From IMG/VR virus record IMGVR_UViG_3300046723_000260, positions 1 to 64,000 of that record: DNA of 64,000 nt; one strand, written 5' to 3'. The DNA comes from a virus. The notes below the pieces were generated by a model. It was not told where the DNA came from, searched no databases, and worked only from the letters and a program-made list of their open reading frames with translations. The translations under genes and the position numbers were made by a program. Each line of letters begins with the position of its first letter. Position 1 is the first letter of the stretch. Shown piece after piece: positions 48,577 through 57,984 of this stretch.

Positions 48577-49053
48577 ATGTCGAATTTTTCCGGTCCGCTT
48601 TTGGTTGGCACGGTCGCGGGCACCTACAAGAGCGCGGGCGTCCTCGCCGCGGCGGGCCGCCGCGCGATGGTCTACGAGGCCGAGTTCGGCCAGACCGCGG
48701 CGCTGGCCTCGACCGACTGCCAATGCCAGTGGGACCTTTCCCGGATCGCCAGCACCAACACGATGGCCGCGACCGCGGTGGCGATGAACCTTCTGGACCC
48801 CGCCGACATCGCCGCGACGACGCTGTTCTACAACACCGTGACCACCGAGCCGCCGAACATCACGACCGTCGGCCTCGGCCTCAACCTGAAGAACTGGGCG
48901 ATCAACCAGCGCGGAAGCTACCGCTGGCGCGCGCTCGACGACGGCGACAACATCATCGTCGCCTCCGGCGCCTCGCAGGGCCTCGCGCTCCGGGTGCTGT
49001 CCTCGAACTTCACCGGCTCCGCGGTCGGGACGTTGAGCATCATCGAGCGGTGA
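48577..49053 (+). CDS. Putative structural protein (decoration-like)
   Basis: 158 residues, beta-rich and Ala/Thr/Ser-rich (MSNFSGPLLVGTVAGTYKSA, MVYEAEFGQTAALASTDCQC, LRVLSSNFTGSAVGTLSIIER). It has a strong ribosome site and isolated coding context, as expected for a protein made in quantity. Likely a virion surface or decoration protein; not recognised by family. Confidence 0.45.
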   Translation: MSNFSGPLLVGTVAGTYKSAGVLAAAGRRAMVYEAEFGQTAALASTDCQCQWDLSRIASTNTMAATAVAMNLLDPADIAATTLFYNTVTTEPPNITTVGLGLNLKNWAINQRGSYRWRALDDGDNIIVASGASQGLALRVLSSNFTGSAVGTLSIIER

Positions 49054-49057
49054 TCGC

Positions 49058-49357
49058 TTGCCTCGGCTCGTAAGGCTGAAGCCGGGAGCGGTCTCCCAAT
49101 ACTTCGACGAGCCCGGCCAGTCCGGCCGGGTTCGCGAGATCCACTCCTCGACCTGCTCGCACTGCCAGCACATGACCGAGTTTCCGTCGATGCGGCGGAT
49201 GATGGAGTTCGTCGAGATCTGCCGCGGCTGCATGAAGCTGATCTGCCTCGGCTGCGTCGGGAAGCCCTGCGTCCCCTTCGAGAAACGTGTGGACATCAAG
49301 GAGCGGGAGGACGAGCTCCACGCGAAACTCGTGCGCGAGGGCTGGCGCTGCTATTAG
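49058..49357 (+). CDS. Conserved Cys-rich phage protein
   Basis: 99 residues with TTG 49058 as start. GAVSQYFDEPGQSGRVREIH, STCSHCQHMTEFPSMRRMME, CRGCMKLICLGCVGKPC and the end LVREGWRCY form a double zinc-ribbon pattern. Closely similar proteins are familiar in the structural regions of phages of Rhizobiales. The function is unknown. Confidence 0.6.
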   Translation: MPRLVRLKPGAVSQYFDEPGQSGRVREIHSSTCSHCQHMTEFPSMRRMMEFVEICRGCMKLICLGCVGKPCVPFEKRVDIKEREDELHAKLVREGWRCY

Positions 49358-49399
49358 AATGCCCCCCGATATTCTTTTCCACGCGAGGGCAAACATTCC

Positions 49400-49981
49400 A
49401 TGTCGACCTGCGACCACTGCGCGCTCTGGCTGGTGCGCCGAGAGACCGGCTACGACGGCGGCGAGATCGTCGTCACCTGGTTCGACCCCGACGGCCGCGG
49501 CAAGTGCCTGGGACCGCTCAAGGGCGTCCTGACCGAGCCGGAGTTCGGCTGCAACTCGTTCCAGGATGGCGGTCCGCTGATCGAGACCTCCCGCAAGGGC
49601 GGCCACCCGTGGCAGCACGCGACGCCGATCCCGTGCCCCGACTGCCGCAAGCCCGGCTGCGGCTTCGTCGCGCCCGGCGAATGCACGGCGATCGGCTGCC
49701 CCGGGACCGACAAGTGCCTCGGGCTCGGCAGCGCCAACGACGGGGCCGACGGCCGCTGCGTCGGCACCGGGACCGTGCTGCGCTACGACGACGGCTTCGT
49801 CGGCGACAACCGCACGAAGAAGCACCCGAAGGAATCGGAGCGGGTCGAGCCGAGGTCGTGCCAGCGGTGCGCCAGGCCGGTCGAGACGACGTGGCTGCAC
49901 TGCCCCCACTGCGGGCAGAACCTGCACGAGGAGGGGAAGACCGAGGTCCTCAACGACGTCCTGACCGGAGGCATCACGTGA
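49400..49981 (+). CDS. Multi-zinc-ribbon protein
   Basis: 193 residues with repeated Cys pairs: CDHC near 4-7, CPDCRKPGC near 79, CTAIGCPGTDKC near 95, CQRCARP near 155 and CPHCGQNL near 169. The C-terminal pair is a classic zinc ribbon. The region between holds aromatic loops. It overlaps the start of the fusion gene at 49978, so the two are coupled and may act together. Confidence 0.5.
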   Translation: MSTCDHCALWLVRRETGYDGGEIVVTWFDPDGRGKCLGPLKGVLTEPEFGCNSFQDGGPLIETSRKGGHPWQHATPIPCPDCRKPGCGFVAPGECTAIGCPGTDKCLGLGSANDGADGRCVGTGTVLRYDDGFVGDNRTKKHPKESERVEPRSCQRCARPVETTWLHCPHCGQNLHEEGKTEVLNDVLTGGIT

Positions 49982-52320
49982 GAAGCGAGCACTTCTGGAG
50001 CTGGTTCGACGGCCACGCGGTGCCGCGGCTCAAGGGCGGCAACCCGCAGATGAACCGGGTCAACACGTTCCGGGCGATGTTCGAGCACCTCGACGGCTTC
50101 GAGGAGCCGCTGATCGTCGAGACCGGCTGCATCGAGGAGCCGGACAACTGGGTCGGCAACGGCTGCTCGACCATCATGTTCGACAAGTACGCGGACTTCG
50201 CCGGCGGCTTCGTCAGGTCGGTCGACATCGACCGGGGGAAGGCTTCGCGGGCCAACGCGCTGACCGGCGAGCGCACGACCGTCGCCTGCGCCGACAGCGT
50301 CGCGTTCTTGAAGGCGCTGGGCGCGCAGCCGGAAATTCCGGCGCTGGTCTACCTCGACGCGTCGCACCTCAACTGGCAGGTCGAGACCGAGGCGCAGGTC
50401 CACCACTTCCTGGAGCTGAAGGCGATCTGGCCGCGGCTGGCGCCCGACACGATGGTCGCGGTCGACGACAGCCCGGCGATCCTCGACGAGAACGGCCGGC
50501 TGATCATCTGCGGCAAGGGCGGGCTCGTCGCCCGGCACGCCGGCGAGGTCGGCGCGGCGCTGGCGTTCACCGAGTACCAGAGCGGCTGGACCGGCTTCCC
50601 CGGCTCGCCGGAGCGCACCGACGAGGCGGCCGAGGAGATCCTCGGGCGCGCGCGGTGGCTCCTGGAGAACGGCGAGTGGGCGAAGGCGCACCCGCTCTAC
50701 CGCTCGGTCCTGGTCCGCACCCCGCCGCCCTGGAACGGCGTCCAGCGCGTCATGCACGGCGAGGCTTGCGCGTTCTTCGCGCGGCTCGCGCTCCAGCACG
50801 AGCGGCCCGGCGCCGCGTTCGACTGGTTCAAGCGGGCGCTGGAGGCCGACCCGATGGCGGCCGACTACCGCGTCGAGCTGGTCAACAAGGCGATGCTGCC
50901 GCTCGGCATGACCGGCGCGGCGAAGTCGGAGGCCGAGCGGGCGACCAAGATCGAGCCGTCGAACCAGTACGCCTGGCGGACGCTCGGCCTGGTCGAGGGA
51001 AGGCTGAACAACGCGGCGAAGAGCCTCGCCGCGCACGAGGAGCAGGCGCGGCTGACCGGGCGGTCGACCGTGGCGCTGCTCGACGTGGTCGCGACGCTCG
51101 TCGACGTCGAGCGGTACGAGGAGGCGGCGACGCTGCTCAACGAGGTCGAGGCGCGCGACCCGAACGACGCGATGATGGGCGACGTCCGGCAGTGCCAGGC
51201 GATGATCCTGGCGCGGCACGGCGACCACGAGGCGGCGATCCAGCTCTTCGAGGACGCGATCGAGATCGGCTGCTGCGACCCGACGCTCTGCCACTTCCAC
51301 CTCTCGCTGTCGCTGCACTCGATCGGGCGCTACCGCGAGGGCTGGGCGCACCACTCGATGCGGGCGAAGAACGCGAGCGACCCGGCGCTGTTCGTGCCGA
51401 TGCGGCGGTTCGACCGGCCGCTCTTCACGCTCGACGCGCCGCCGTCGACGGTCCACGTCCACGCCGAGGCGGGAGCGGGCGACAACATCGCGATGCTGCG
51501 CTACCTGCCGCTGCTCCGGGAGATGGGCCACAAGGTCCGCTACGAGTGCCGCGACGAGCTGCTCGAGCTGGCGCGCTTCAGCCTGCCCGGCGTCGAGGTC
51601 GTGCCGATGGCGAAGGACTACCCCGGCAGCCTGGGGCTGCGGGACTTCGACCTGCACTGCCCGGTCGGCGAGCTGCCGCACGCGTTCGGGACCGAGGTCG
51701 ACACGGTGCCGTGGAGCGGTCCGTACCTCTCGGCCGACCCGGGGTGGGCCGAGCGGTTCGCCGAGCACAAGGGCAAGATCGGCCTCGCGTGGTCGTCCGG
51801 CATCCGCCCGGAGGGCATCTGGCTCAAGCGGTACGGCGAGCTGAAGTCGCTGAAGTTCAGGGACGTCGGTCGGCTGCTTTGGCAGGGCGACGGGTGGACC
51901 AAGCGGGCGTGGGAGAGGATGGTGTCGCTCCAGGTCGGATCGGGCCGCGAGGAGAACGACAAGCTGCTCCTCGCCGACGTGCTGAGCGAGAGCCCGACGT
52001 GGGCGGAGACCGCGGGGCTGCTCGCGAACCTCGACCTCGTCATCACGCCGGACACCGGGCTCGCGCACCTCGCCGGCGCGATGGGCAAGCGCACGATCCT
52101 GCTGATGCACTGCCACAACAGCGGCTGGCACTTCATGTGCGAGCGGCCCGGCGCGTTTTGGAACGAGCGCAGTCCGTGGTATCCGAGCGTCACCGTCGTC
52201 CGCCAGCGCGAATCGGGGCGGTGGGACGACGTCGTCGATCGCGCGCTCGGGATGGTCGAGCTGTGGGAGCGGACGCATGACCACGCAGAGGTGGCGGAGC
52301 CGGCGGGACCGGGAGCCTGA
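49978..52320 (+). CDS. Fusion: methyltransferase-like, TPR and glycosyltransferase domains
   Basis: 780 residues from GTG 49978, after GGAG. Residues about 40-170 read as a Rossmann methyltransferase (LIVETGCIEEPDNWVGNGCS, VRSVDIDRGKASRANAL, LVYLDASHLNWQVE, VAVDDSP). About 215-445 are TPR helices (GAAFDWFKRALEADPMAADY and related). About 490-770 are a GT9/OGT-like glycosyltransferase (HVHAEAGAGDNIAMLRYLPL, KIGLAWSSGIRPEG, LVITPDTGLAHLAGAMGK). It could attach sugars to virion or host proteins. Its placement among head genes suggests a virion target; this is inference. Confidence 0.7.
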   Translation: MRSEHFWSWFDGHAVPRLKGGNPQMNRVNTFRAMFEHLDGFEEPLIVETGCIEEPDNWVGNGCSTIMFDKYADFAGGFVRSVDIDRGKASRANALTGERTTVACADSVAFLKALGAQPEIPALVYLDASHLNWQVETEAQVHHFLELKAIWPRLAPDTMVAVDDSPAILDENGRLIICGKGGLVARHAGEVGAALAFTEYQSGWTGFPGSPERTDEAAEEILGRARWLLENGEWAKAHPLYRSVLVRTPPPWNGVQRVMHGEACAFFARLALQHERPGAAFDWFKRALEADPMAADYRVELVNKAMLPLGMTGAAKSEAERATKIEPSNQYAWRTLGLVEGRLNNAAKSLAAHEEQARLTGRSTVALLDVVATLVDVERYEEAATLLNEVEARDPNDAMMGDVRQCQAMILARHGDHEAAIQLFEDAIEIGCCDPTLCHFHLSLSLHSIGRYREGWAHHSMRAKNASDPALFVPMRRFDRPLFTLDAPPSTVHVHAEAGAGDNIAMLRYLPLLREMGHKVRYECRDELLELARFSLPGVEVVPMAKDYPGSLGLRDFDLHCPVGELPHAFGTEVDTVPWSGPYLSADPGWAERFAEHKGKIGLAWSSGIRPEGIWLKRYGELKSLKFRDVGRLLWQGDGWTKRAWERMVSLQVGSGREENDKLLLADVLSESPTWAETAGLLANLDLVITPDTGLAHLAGAMGKRTILLMHCHNSGWHFMCERPGAFWNERSPWYPSVTVVRQRESGRWDDVVDRALGMVELWERTHDHAEVAEPAGPGA

Positions 52321-52417
52321 CCGGCGGGAGCTCCGCGAGATCGCCGAGAGCCCGCACAACCGGCGGCTCAACGCCGAGCTGATGCGCGCGCTGCGGCGCA
52401 AGAAGCGGAGGCGGTGA
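52277..52417 (+). CDS. Small Arg-rich protein
   Basis: 46 residues, MTTQRWRSRRDREPDRRELR to LMRALRRKKRRR; strongly basic, probably nucleic-acid or membrane binding. It starts inside the 3' end of the fusion gene. Unknown function. Confidence 0.4.
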   Translation: MTTQRWRSRRDREPDRRELREIAESPHNRRLNAELMRALRRKKRRR

Positions 52418-52423
52418 GGTGCG

Positions 52424-53092
52424 ATGCCCCTGGTCGACTCCAACCAAGCCTCGCTCTGGGACGGCAGCAGCGACCTCTCGCTCTATCGCGCCTGGGTCAA
52501 CAACCTGCCGGTCGGCTACCAGCGGATGGCCGACGGCAGCAGCCCGTTCATCGGCAACGACGCGAAGGCGCTGATCGCGGCGCTGGAGAGCCGCGGCCTG
52601 CTCAAGACGCACCGGCTCGTGCTGATCGGCGCGGGCTTCGGCTTCGTCCACGACGAGTTCCTCGCGGCGGGTTATGGGCCGACCGCCGACGGCACGGCGA
52701 ACGGCAAGCTGCTGAGCGTCGACACCTCGACCTACATCCAGGCCAACCTCAATGGCAACGCGCGCGTCCCGATCCTGAACGCCGACGTGAACGCGGCGAC
52801 CGGGCGCCGGACGGTGCGCCAGCAGTTCGGCAGCAACAACGCCGCGGTCGACTGGATCGTCACCGAGGACGTGCTCGGCACGCTGATCGGCGCCGGGCCG
52901 ACGCCGGGCGGCAACAACGAGATCGTGCCGCTCTGCCAGAACCTCCGCACATTCACCGCCAACGTCGCGCACTGGATCAGCCCGCTGACGGCGAGCAGCG
53001 ACCCGCGCCTCAACTGGAAGGCGATGAGCGAGTGGAAAGCCTGGGTCGCGCCTGACCTGGTGATCCAGCGCGGCACCTCGGCGGTGCTGTAA
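52424..53092 (+). CDS. Putative structural/assembly protein
   Basis: 222 residues. HRLVLIGAGFGFVHDEFLAAGYG near residue 62-84 is a Gly-rich strand-loop-helix like a nucleotide- or SAM-binding turn. LNGNARVPILNADVNAATGRR and TSAVL close the protein. The gene is coupled by stop-start overlap with the repeat protein. Role unknown. Confidence 0.45.
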   Translation: MPLVDSNQASLWDGSSDLSLYRAWVNNLPVGYQRMADGSSPFIGNDAKALIAALESRGLLKTHRLVLIGAGFGFVHDEFLAAGYGPTADGTANGKLLSVDTSTYIQANLNGNARVPILNADVNAATGRRTVRQQFGSNNAAVDWIVTEDVLGTLIGAGPTPGGNNEIVPLCQNLRTFTANVAHWISPLTASSDPRLNWKAMSEWKAWVAPDLVIQRGTSAVL

Positions 53093-56000
53093 TGGCATTG
53101 CCGACGACGATCACTGGAATCAGTACGGCGGCCGCTTGTGCGGGTCCATTTATTTCGAGCGGCGGGAATGTCTATTTCTTCGGCGTTGATGGAACGACCG
53201 CCACAACATTGCAGGCTTACAAAGCAACTGACCCGACGAGTTCGTTTTCCTCGATAGCGACGTGCGACGGATCGACCATCGTCACGACCAGCATCAACGT
53301 AATTAGTGCTTTTCAAGTCGGGGACACGATCCACATTTGCTTCGGGGGTCAGGCTTCTTCGACAACGGCCGGTTTTGGATATTGTGCTTTCGACATGTCA
53401 TCCGACGCCTTCTCTGTTTCCACGCCGGAAGGCCCCGCTCACAGCAGTTTGGACACAAGAACGTCAGGCGGAACTCTACAATTCGGAATATCCTGCATCG
53501 TCCGCTCCGGCGGCGAGGTTGTCGCCTTCTTCAGCGGTGCTCGCGTTGCCTCGATGGGCAACAGTTGGGCGCAGACTTACTACTCCCGGCGCACCGGAGT
53601 AAACACATGGTCTGCGAACACGCAGGTCAGTGCAGGCGGCGCAATAGACTTTACATTGCCGGAAGCGCTGTTGGGAGCATCTGATGAATTGCACTTTTGC
53701 TATGCGGCGAGCAGTGGAAATATATTCAGACAAAGGGCGCTAACGTCTGGAAATTCGTTGCAAACTGAGGGAAGCGTCTCCTTGGCAGTAACCGAAACCC
53801 AAGGAAATTCCTACGACCAGTCTGGAACAAGAAAGGTCATCGTCGCTGCTGGGACAAGCACGACCTCGAATGTCTATTTTGACGGTGGGAACACACCGAC
53901 GCTCAATACCTCCAACGGCGGCGATGGCACGTTCTCTATTCCTGAGAGGGTTTTTCATGATGGAACGACCGCATATTTGGTGGTGCGCCGGACGACCACG
54001 ACCGGTCTTGCCATCATAAGCTCCACAGACGGCGGGGCAACTTGGTCTGCGATCACGAACATATTTAGCGCCAGCATCACTCAGGCAGACTCCAACCTGT
54101 CCATCGATGGCAACGTCTTCACTCGCGGTTCCTCTGTCGTCATTCCCTATGTCGTCAATGACGGCGGCACGTTGAAGTACAACGAGTATTTGATCCGGTC
54201 GCTCGCCAGCCCGAGCGGCTGGAACGATCAATGGCCGCGCGCGCTTCCGATCGTCGCGAGAAACCGCCAGCGAGCCTCCGCGTTCCTTCGCGGCGACGAC
54301 GGCATCTACAACGTGATGGCGCCGCCTCCCGCCGCGCCGCCGTTCGGGTACGATCCGCCGCCGGTCCATCACCGCAAGCCGTACAACCGCGCGGCCGCGG
54401 GCATGCGCGGCAGCGACGGCACCGACGCGCCGAAGATCAACTTCTTCGACCACGGATTCCCGGTGCAGCCGCCGCAGCCTCCCCGCCGGCCGCCGACTCG
54501 ATCCGCCGCCGCGATCATGCCGAGCGTCAACGTCGACGCGGTCTTCCAGAGCTGGCGCAACGCCGGGTGGGAAGTGCAAGCGCCGCAACCTCCGCATCGC
54601 CGCCCGGAGCGCGGCGCCGCGATCTTGGAAGGAGACGACGGCACCGAAGCCCCGTTCGTTCCGCCATTCTCGCCGCCGCCGCCGCTCGACATGCCGACCC
54701 AGCTCCGCGCGAGGCCGATCAGGCTCGTCGACAAGGCGCAGCAAGACCCGCAGGCCGCGTTCCAGAACTTCGTCGGCTTCGGCTTCGAGGTCGCGCCGCC
54801 CGTGGCGAAGGGCAAGCGCACGGTGACCGTCGACGACGCGTCGCTCGATCCGCAGAACGCGTTCCAGTTCTTCCGCGACGCCGGGTTCGTCGCGACCTTC
54901 CCGCAGCCGCCGCACCCGAGGCCTGAAAGGTTCGGCGCGATCGCCCGAGGCAGCGACGGCACCGAGGGGCGCTTCCAATTCTGGATCAACGACGGCTGGG
55001 AGATCGCCCCGCACCAGCCCGGCCATCCGCGGCGCGAGCGGGCCGGCGCGATCCTCGAAGGCGACGACGGGAACGAGGGCGTCTTCGCGCAGTTCGTCCC
55101 GCTCGGCTGGCCGGTCCAAGATCCGCAGCCCCGGCATCCGAGGCCGGAGCGCGCCGCCGCCGCGATGACCGGCGACGACGGGATCCAGGCGACGTTCACG
55201 CTGACCGCGGCTCAGCCCGTCCTCTTCGAGCCGACGTTGCCGACGGTCAAGGCGCGGCCGAGGATCACGGCGGACGACGCGTCGCTCGATCCGCAGCAGC
55301 CCTACGCCGCGTTCTTCCCGCTCGGCTTCCAGGTCCAGGACTGGCAACCGCCGCATCCCCGTCCCGAGCGCGCCGCGGCGACGTTGGAGGGCGACGACGG
55401 AATCGAGGGGACGTTCGTCCTGACCGCGGCGCAGCCGACGCTGTTCGAGCCGGCGCTGCCGACGCTCCGCGCCCGCCCGAGGATCACCGTCGACGACGCC
55501 TCGGTCGACCCGCAGCAGCCGTTCGCGCAGTTCTTCGCGATGGGGTTCGAGCCGACGCAGTCGCAGCCGCTCCACCCGCGCCGCGAGAAGGCCGGGGCCG
55601 CGATGCGCGGCGACGACGGCTCGGCCGGCGTCTATCAGTTCTGGCGCAACTCCGGCTGGGAGGTTCAGCCTCCGCAGCCGCCCCATCCCCGGCCCGAGCG
55701 TTCGGGCGCGCTCGCCCGCGGCGAGGACGGCACCGAGGGCGTCCAGATCAACTTCGTCGCGCACGGCTGGCCGACTCAACACGTCCAGCCGCCTCACCCG
55801 CGCCCGGAGCGCGCTGCCGCGGTCATGCTCGGCGACGACGGCGACCAGGCGGTCTACCAGCCGACCTTCACGCCGGCGTGGTGGGAGGTCCAGACCCCGA
55901 TGCTGCGGCGCCGCCCGCCGCTGACGGTGGACGACGCCTCGCTCGACCCTCTCAACGCGTTCCAGGCGTTCGCCGCGATGGGATTCGAGCCGGCGCTGCC

Positions 56001-57480
56001 GCTGGTCCGCGTCCGGCGCCGCGTGCTGTCGGACAGGTGGACGTACGACCCGCTCCAGCCGTTCGCGCGGTTCTTCGACGCCGGCTTCTCGCCGACCTAT
56101 CCGCAGCCGCCGCACCCTCGACCGGAGAGGGGAGCGGCGATCCTGGAGGGCGACGACGGCTCGGAGGGCACGTTCACGGCGTGGCGGAACGCCGGGTGGG
56201 AGGTGCAACCTCCTCAACCCCCGCACCCCCGCCGCGAGCGCGCGGGCTCGATCGCGCGGGGGCTCGACGGGACCGATTCGCCGTTCGCGCAGTTCGTCAA
56301 CCACGGCTGGCCGATCCAGCCGCCGCAGCCTCCCCATCCGCGCCCGGAGCGCGCCGGCGCGTTGTTCGGGGGCGACCCTGGCAACGAGGCGGCCTTCGCG
56401 CAATTCTTCGCCCACGGCTTCCCCGTCCAGCCTGTGCAGCCTCCCCACCCTCGACCGGAGCGGGGCGGGGCGATCATGCGGGGGGACGACGGGACCCAGG
56501 CGATCTTCCAGTTCATCGTGACGCCGATCTCGGTGTTCGAGACGACCCCGCCGCTGCTGCCGCGCCCGACCGGATGGCGGGCCGCGGCGCTGATGCGCGG
56601 AGACGACGGCACGCAGGCGACCTTCGCCCGGTTCTTCGACCACGGCTGGGCGGTCCAGCACCCGCAGCCTCCGCACCCGCGGCGCGAGCGATGGGCCGGG
56701 CTGATCCAGGGCGACGTCGAGCCGCACTTCCGGTGGCTGCCGTGGCCGTACCTCGGGTTCGAGCCGACGCCGCCGCTCGCCGCGTTCCGGCGCCATCCGG
56801 GCGGGGCGATCGCGCAGGGCTCGTTCGTCGAGGCGGTCCTGGTGCAGGCCGCGGTCGCGTTCGGCTGGCAGATGGTCGACGCGCAGCTTCGCCGGCCGCC
56901 GACGCGGCGCGGCGCGGCGCTCCGGATCGACGACGTGATCTCGCGGCTCCTCGCGACGCCGACGCACGGCTGGCCGGTCCAGCCTTGGCAGCCGCCGCGG
57001 CCGAGGTGGTGGCGCGCGGGTTCGACCGCCGCGGGCGACCAGGGGACGCAGCGCCCGTTCGCGCTTTGGCGCAACGACGGATGGGAGGTCGCGCCGCCGA
57101 TGCTGCGCCGGCCGCCGCGCCGCGAGCGGTTCGCCGTCCCCGACGTCTTCAGCCCGGCGGTCGCGCCGCCGGCGTTCACCTGGCAAGGCGAGATGCCGTT
57201 CCAGCCGCCGCACCCGCGGCGCGCGCTCGACGACCGCTCGTGGGCCTGGCAGGGCTGGCTGATCCGGAGGCGCGCGCACGTCGCGAAGTGCCTCGCGTTC
57301 GACGAGGCGGTCTGGGAGTCCGAGCCGACGAGCGTGAGCGTCGCGAAGTGCTTTGCCTCTGACGCCGCGGCGTGGCAATCGGAGCCCGCGGCCGCCCGAG
57401 GCTTCGAGTCCATCTGCATCGACAGTGCGGTATGGTCGTGCCAAGCCTCCGATTCTGGACCGGAGCCAGACGACGCATGA
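53092..57480 (+). CDS. Giant repeat protein with sialidase-like N-terminal region
   Basis: 1462 residues. Residues 1-380 are beta-rich and Ser/Thr-rich; SSTDGGATWSAITN near 310-323 is an Asp-box, as in sialidase/BNR propellers, though only one clear copy was seen. From about residue 400 to 1385 come roughly twenty repeats of 36-38 residues with the core PPQPPHPRPERAGAI then GDDGTEG and an aromatic F-x-x-F...GW-E-V segment. The last 80 residues differ. Base use in the first kilobase is clearly more AT-rich than in the repeats. It may be a surface appendage or long linker; not recognised. Confidence 0.6.
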   Translation: MALPTTITGISTAAACAGPFISSGGNVYFFGVDGTTATTLQAYKATDPTSSFSSIATCDGSTIVTTSINVISAFQVGDTIHICFGGQASSTTAGFGYCAFDMSSDAFSVSTPEGPAHSSLDTRTSGGTLQFGISCIVRSGGEVVAFFSGARVASMGNSWAQTYYSRRTGVNTWSANTQVSAGGAIDFTLPEALLGASDELHFCYAASSGNIFRQRALTSGNSLQTEGSVSLAVTETQGNSYDQSGTRKVIVAAGTSTTSNVYFDGGNTPTLNTSNGGDGTFSIPERVFHDGTTAYLVVRRTTTTGLAIISSTDGGATWSAITNIFSASITQADSNLSIDGNVFTRGSSVVIPYVVNDGGTLKYNEYLIRSLASPSGWNDQWPRALPIVARNRQRASAFLRGDDGIYNVMAPPPAAPPFGYDPPPVHHRKPYNRAAAGMRGSDGTDAPKINFFDHGFPVQPPQPPRRPPTRSAAAIMPSVNVDAVFQSWRNAGWEVQAPQPPHRRPERGAAILEGDDGTEAPFVPPFSPPPPLDMPTQLRARPIRLVDKAQQDPQAAFQNFVGFGFEVAPPVAKGKRTVTVDDASLDPQNAFQFFRDAGFVATFPQPPHPRPERFGAIARGSDGTEGRFQFWINDGWEIAPHQPGHPRRERAGAILEGDDGNEGVFAQFVPLGWPVQDPQPRHPRPERAAAAMTGDDGIQATFTLTAAQPVLFEPTLPTVKARPRITADDASLDPQQPYAAFFPLGFQVQDWQPPHPRPERAAATLEGDDGIEGTFVLTAAQPTLFEPALPTLRARPRITVDDASVDPQQPFAQFFAMGFEPTQSQPLHPRREKAGAAMRGDDGSAGVYQFWRNSGWEVQPPQPPHPRPERSGALARGEDGTEGVQINFVAHGWPTQHVQPPHPRPERAAAVMLGDDGDQAVYQPTFTPAWWEVQTPMLRRRPPLTVDDASLDPLNAFQAFAAMGFEPALPLVRVRRRVLSDRWTYDPLQPFARFFDAGFSPTYPQPPHPRPERGAAILEGDDGSEGTFTAWRNAGWEVQPPQPPHPRRERAGSIARGLDGTDSPFAQFVNHGWPIQPPQPPHPRPERAGALFGGDPGNEAAFAQFFAHGFPVQPVQPPHPRPERGGAIMRGDDGTQAIFQFIVTPISVFETTPPLLPRPTGWRAAALMRGDDGTQATFARFFDHGWAVQHPQPPHPRRERWAGLIQGDVEPHFRWLPWPYLGFEPTPPLAAFRRHPGGAIAQGSFVEAVLVQAAVAFGWQMVDAQLRRPPTRRGAALRIDDVISRLLATPTHGWPVQPWQPPRPRWWRAGSTAAGDQGTQRPFALWRNDGWEVAPPMLRRPPRRERFAVPDVFSPAVAPPAFTWQGEMPFQPPHPRRALDDRSWAWQGWLIRRRAHVAKCLAFDEAVWESEPTSVSVAKCFASDAAAWQSEPAAARGFESICIDSAVWSCQASDSGPEPDDA
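54300..57250 (+). repeat. Coding tandem repeats of about 110 bases
   Basis: Within the giant gene about twenty units encode variants of QPPHPRPER, then A-G-A-I-x-x-GDDG, then an aromatic segment ending GWxVQ. Several units are expanded by a VDDASLDPQ block (near 54830, 55275, 55490 and 55930). Protein-level identity is higher than DNA identity, so the repeats are old and under selection rather than fresh duplications. Confidence 0.8.
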
Positions 57481-57770
57481 ACACCTACCAGATCGACACC
57501 TCGATCAAGCTGCAGGGCATCTTCGTCGACGACGTCGGCCTGACCGCCGACCCGACGACGATCGCGCTGTTCGTCCGGCCTCCCGCCGGCGCGGTGCGGA
57601 CGTTCAACTTCCCGGCGGACGTCACGAAGGACCGCACCGGCGTCTACTCGATCGTCATCACGCCGGAGATCTCCGGGCAGTGGACTTACCAATGGCAGGG
57701 CGCCGGGGCGGTGGTCGCGACCTCGCCCGAGACGCCGTTCAAGATCGCGCCGACGACGCTGATCTCGTGA
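57477..57770 (+). CDS. Small Ig-like beta protein
   Basis: 97 residues, starting by ATGA overlap. LKLQGIFVDDVGLTA-type strands, TFNFPADVTKDRTGVYSIVI and PEISGQWTYQWQGAGAVVA resemble an immunoglobulin-like or bacterial surface beta domain of phage virions. Likely a decoration or fibre accessory. Confidence 0.5.
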   Translation: MNTYQIDTSIKLQGIFVDDVGLTADPTTIALFVRPPAGAVRTFNFPADVTKDRTGVYSIVITPEISGQWTYQWQGAGAVVATSPETPFKIAPTTLIS

Positions 57771-57801
57771 CCGGCGAGGGAATCGGTGCTATCCATCGGC
57801 G

Positions 57802-57984
57802 ATGGGCCGGCTGAAATTCCTTCGGCGGTGGTTGCGGAGCGGGGTTTGCTACTCGCTCGTCGCCGCGCCGTGGCTCGCCGCCCCGATCGAGCGGTTCGCG
57901 CCCGGCGTCTATCCGTTCGGCCGCGAGCCCGTCCCGACCGACGAGGATCGCAAGCGCAGGCAGCGCGGCGCGGCGCGAACATGA
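57802..57984 (+). CDS. Small basic protein
   Basis: 60 residues, MGRLKFLRRWLRSGVCYSLV then APWLAAPIERFAPGVYPFGR. One hydrophobic patch and basic ends. The stop overlaps the protease ATG by four bases. Unknown function. Confidence 0.4.
   Translation: MGRLKFLRRWLRSGVCYSLVAAPWLAAPIERFAPGVYPFGREPVPTDEDRKRRQRGAART

Noticed and set aside
53740-57444. 1234-codon minus-strand frame opposite the repeat protein
   Set aside because: It mirrors the repeats in an Arg-rich antisense frame with no domain, and the plus strand has the neighbours' operon structure.
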